From Gnetum montanum (taxonomy: Eukaryota; Streptophyta; Gnetopsida; Gnetales; Gnetaceae): a stretch of 20,492 bases of DNA. Positions 17,471-20,492 of this stretch are shown piece by piece. The notes below the pieces were generated by a model, which saw nothing but the letters and a program-made list of their open reading frames with translations, was not told the DNA's origin and ran no database searches. The translations under genes and the position numbers were made by a program. The stretch is taken from positions 125,401 through 145,892 of the forward strand of contig MNCI01002855.1 of the NCBI GenBank assembly GCA_015680685.1, in the 5' to 3' direction. Positions within the stretch are counted from its first letter, which is position 1; each line of letters starts with the position of its first letter.

Positions 17471-20401
17471 TCACACAATCCCTGGTGGTGGTGGTTCTAA
17501 TGGACCCTCACTAGCCTCTGGTGCATGTGGCGATGGTGGCATGAATGATGGTTTTCCCACAACAACTACAACTTTTAGAGGCAACTGGAAAGCCTCCAAG
17601 AGAGCCCTCATTTTCTCTTCCTTGCTTTTGGGATCATTCATTGTCCAAGCAGCTTCGCCAATATGTGTCAGAACTGGAACCTCCCAAGGGCATGGAAGTG
17701 CAAGGAAGAGTTCTTTAAAATTGACAAACCAAGCTGTGAACTATTTTCGTTCGATGTTGAATGCTTGGATTGATGTCTGTAGTTGCTGGTAGTCATTCAT
17801 TCATCAGGCCAAGTTCTCAGTGACCACATGTTACCCTTCAAAACGCATGTGGAGAACCATGTTTTCACATTTGCTATTTCCAATTTTTGTTTTGTCGCTT
17901 TATGGGCTTGGAACTTGCCCTCGTATAAAGAATACAAGGTAGCCACTTACTTTTCTAGGTCAGACTACTGTCTGTTGGCTATTAGCATAGCCGGGTTTGC
18001 ATAGTGAAGGTTGGCCAACTCCATGTACTCTATCATTTCTTCAACCTGCAGTTCCTTCAGGTGGATCTCAGCTTGGTTGTAGGTGTTCAATCCATCAAAG
18101 ATGGGTTGCCACACCTTACCTCCTTCTTGGAGCTACTGGAGTGCTTGGTTCAATTTGGCCTTTGCGACTTGAATCTACTTTCCATGCACTTCCTTCTGCA
18201 ATCCCACTTGGTCCCTATAATGATTTTTAACTTTTTGAAACTTAAGGGCTTTATTTTTTGAAGTAGCGATTTCAATGGCTGATTTTTGTCACAAGGCTCA
18301 AACCTTCTTCATAGATAGATTTTGATTTTTGATGGCCAACCTTCTCACATTAGCGTTCACCCTGGCTAGCTCCTCCTACTATTGGTGGATAAAGCTTTTC
18401 ATGTGTTGATTTTCAACACCAACATTGCGCAGGTGATGAACTTCTATGGTCAACCTAACATTCTCCTGGCGAACCTCTATCAAGTCCTTATTTNACACCA
18501 ACATTGCGCAGGTGATGAACTTCTATGGTCAACCTAACATTCTCCTGGCGAACCTCTGTCAAGTCCTTATTTAGGTGATATGTATGAGCGTCTGTCAAGG
18601 ACTTATCAAAGATCGCCAACTCTCGCTCATCCTCAACTATTTGGAGTTTGACTTGAAGCTATTAAAAAGCTTCATCTTTGGTGAGTTCACAATTGAGGAG
18701 AGCTGGATCAGCAAGTTCGGCCCTTAATTGGTCAACTTCTATTGCCAAGCATTGAAAATTTGGTTGAGCTACTTCGAGTTGCTCCTCTAAGGTAAGGCTC
18801 TTATCCCTTGCCAAGAGTAGCTTCGACTAGGTTGCAGTGATGTTATCTGGAAGATCAAAGACATTCAGAAGTGGTTGCCCGATTCCCACCAGTTGGTCCA
18901 ATAGTTCTTCATGTTAGGCTACATCGATCCTGCTACGTGAAGTTCCTATAGACACTTGTACATATTCAAGTCCATGTACATCTGGTATAGGTGCCGTTGA
19001 TTCATTAAGGGTAGTAACAATCGTGTCAGCAACCACTTTAGAGGCAATTTCCTGTCCCTGGTGTTGCATCACCAGGATTGTCACCCCCTCTCCATCCTCC
19101 AAGCGTACCAAAAAAGTAGCAACATTCCATGAAATTTTAAAATAACTATTAGGTGGAGACCGTTACTTCTCAGACACTAGGATCATTTCTTATAGGTACT
19201 TGTGTTTGGGCAACAGAGAACATCGACCCTGCTCTCTCCAACAGACTTACTAATCAAGCCACTTACTCTAGATGGCTCATTGTAGGGTGATAGACTGAAG
19301 GGTCTTCTCCTCCACCAGTCCCTACATATTGCTCTTGTTGGCCCAAGAGCGATCATCAGATCTCGAATATATGTTCTGCAATTGTTTGCAAACCTAACCT
19401 CATTGTTTGCACATGTGGTGGAGGTGGTTGCTACTCTTCCTCAGTTCGTGTGGTGGCTGGAGTCTTTTCTTTCATCATCTTCTACCATGAGGTAATCGGG
19501 GCATGCCAAAGTGTATCGTTGGCATATCATGCTATCCCTACCCATTTGCATAATTTCCTGATTAAGCAGGGAAAGGGTAGAGCCCATCTTCCATGTTCTC
19601 TTTCAGCGAATCTTTTCTCAATTTCCAAAAATAAAAATTTTGGAAGGCTCATTGGGAATTTTCTTCTTAGAGCGGCACATGCACAAGTGAAAAAGGTAGT
19701 GATCTTATTGGGTCTTACCATTGGATTCTAATGGTAAGATACAATTTTTGAATATACCCTCTCTGCATTGGTCAAAGTGTTGAACTCTTTGCGATCCACC
19801 CCATAGCATTGCCTAATCCACTCCCCTTTTACCTTAGGATCTGCTTGCTTAGGGATCTCTACCACATCAACTTTGGTCTCTAGCAACCCCAGAGCTTGTG
19901 CGATTGCTTTCACAAAGTAAGAGACATAGATGTCCTTGATTCTTACTCTAGACCCCAGCTGCCGATGTGTCCAAAAGAGATAAGTCTCTCCTAAATACCA
20001 TTCACCACTGGCTGTGATGATTGGTCACATAGGAGAGTTTTGCAATTGGAGCTTCACATCTTTTGGTGCATTATCAAGAAATGGTCCAAAGTTCAACTCT
20101 TGTAGGACCATTTGTTGCACCTCCCTTGGCCTAATAGCATCAAGACATGCCTAGTCAGGGTGACCTCAAGCCATGGTGCTATCACTAGGGTCTCATCCCC
20201 TTGTGATTGTTTGCTAGGGATCTCCTCTTCAGGAATCTGAGGAACAGATTCTACATCAGGTCCTTCGCGGAGGGGGCTAGTTGCATGGGAGCCCTCCACG
20301 TGCTCTAGGTACTGCACACCTCGTCCTCTTCCCATTCTTGGTTGCTTATCCCTTGGTTGTGATGGTCCTTCTCCCCTTGGATGCCTTGGTTTTGGTACCA
20401 T
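17471..20401 (-). pseudogene. Extra 3' ORF of element D: possible plant transposon-associated protein with coiled coil
   Basis: This broken frame of about 2.9 kb starts with ATG at 20401. The basic N-terminus (VPKPRHPRGEGPSQPRDKQP) leads, after one frame change near 20150, into WYLGETYLFWTHRQLGSRV, KDIYVSYFVKAIAQALGLL and WIRQCYGVDRKEFNTLTNAE (to 19728). A frame change then leads to ITTFFTCACAALRRKF and LPFPCLIRKLCKWVGIAY (to about 19520). In tone this resembles the 'putative plant transposon protein' domain that accompanies many plant elements, but I could not run a profile search. About 18800-18240 is rich in Glu, Lys, Leu and Gln heptad-like spacing (for example VRQENVRLTIEVHHLRNV), so a coiled coil is likely. 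The end (about 17700-17471) is Pro-rich: PSPHAPEASEGPLEPPPPG. I see no signal peptide or membrane segment, which argues against an envelope-type protein. Several stops make it non-functional. It lies on the same strand as LTR D and just before its polypurine tract. Confidence 0.55.
18416..18572. repeat. 78-bp direct repeat separated by one N (probable assembly artefact)
   Basis: Positions 18416-18493 and 18495-18572 are identical except for one base (A at 18479, G at 18558), with a single N at 18494 between them. The pattern fits two contig ends that overlap but were not merged. It adds 79 bases inside D's coiled-coil region and shifts the reading frame. Confidence 0.9.
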
Positions 20402-20417
20402 CTGCAATCAAACATAA
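20402..20417 (-). promoter_or_regulatory. Candidate splice acceptor directly before the ATG of D's extra ORF
   Basis: The minus strand reads TATGTTTGATTGCAG, followed immediately by ATGG. A T-rich stretch ending in GCAG is a good plant 3' splice site. It would allow the downstream ORF to be expressed from a spliced message. No donor can be tested in the window. The sequence farther upstream (20418-20492) is AT-rich and shows no coding signature. Confidence 0.35.
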
Positions 20418-20492
20418 CCATTAATTAAATTGTGCACAAGTAGCTCAAAATGGCCCTCATACACCTTCTTAGTTTGACTAAGTTATGGTGCT

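Larger units (their letters stand above)
16337..20492 (-). mobile_element. Element D: 3' half of an antisense Ty3/gypsy-type LTR element
   Basis: Read on the minus strand, the window enters D near its 3' end. An extra broken ORF (20401-17471) comes first, then a short non-coding stretch, a CTTGAGGACGA motif (17260-17250), a polypurine tract, and the complete 3' LTR (17226-16337). There is no PBS beyond the LTR, so this is a 3' LTR. The left flank ATATG (16332-16336) would be one half of the target duplication. The pol genes, if present, lie to the right of the window. Confidence 0.8.

Noticed and set aside
17385-17792. Plus-strand open frame of 135 codons with a Gly-rich part and a hydrophobic stretch, at first sight a small secreted protein
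   Set aside because: It is the opposite strand of the Pro-rich C-terminal end of element D's extra ORF. The minus frame there reads as ordinary protein and leads to a natural stop at 17471.
1-20492. Host genes, tRNA or rRNA genes, CRISPR arrays, bacterial-type operons
   Set aside because: No cloverleaf, spaced direct repeats, rRNA-like blocks, ribosome-binding sites or intact long ORFs were seen. The whole window is explained by nested retroelements.

Overview
The window looks like intergenic DNA from a large-genome land plant. I find no cellular gene, tRNA, rRNA or CRISPR array in it. Everything recognisable belongs to old, broken LTR retrotransposons of the Ty3/gypsy superfamily. The order gag-protease-reverse transcriptase-RNase H-integrase, the primer-binding sites resembling the tRNA-Asp 3' end, an integrase ending in a GPY-type module with no visible chromodomain, and long LTRs (0.83-0.92 kb) suggest the non-chromovirus Athila/Tat side of the superfamily. 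The exact lineage is inference, and the species cannot be told from the sequence.

Layout: four related elements, here called A to D, are nested. (1) A is antisense, 1-979. Only its 5' LTR (150-979), PBS (131-148) and 130 bases of leader are in the window; the rest lies to the left. (2) B is sense, 980-10262. It has a truncated 5' LTR (980-1270), PBS, gag, protease, RT, RNase H, integrase, about 1.9 kb of non-coding DNA, a polypurine tract and a complete 3' LTR (9348-10262). A sits inside B's 5' LTR, so the first 624 bp of that LTR should lie left of the window. (3) C is sense, 10263-16336. It has the last 210 bp of its 5' LTR, PBS and a highly decayed gag-pol. B sits inside C's 5' LTR. (4) D is antisense, 16337-20492. 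Its complete 3' LTR (16337-17226) is inserted just after C's pol, preceded on the minus strand by a polypurine tract and by a long, broken extra reading frame (17471-20401) that runs off toward the right edge.

All four LTRs appear to be one superfamily of repeats. They share TGATG...CATCA termini (B's 3' copy has CATTA), a TATA box, and an AATAAA signal about 175-190 bp downstream of it. Each intact LTR carries a different palindromic or inverted-repeat block just upstream of its TATA box. No coding region is intact; stop codons and frameshifts interrupt every domain. In B's two LTR copies most differences fall at former CpG sites, which points to decay by deamination of methylated cytosine.

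The two observations most worth following are the extra 3' reading frame of element D, which has a candidate splice acceptor directly at its ATG, and the reciprocal TG/CA pattern between B's LTRs. Two single-N positions (5252 and 18494) sit at likely assembly problems: one beside a missing piece of RT, the other between two 78-bp near-identical copies.
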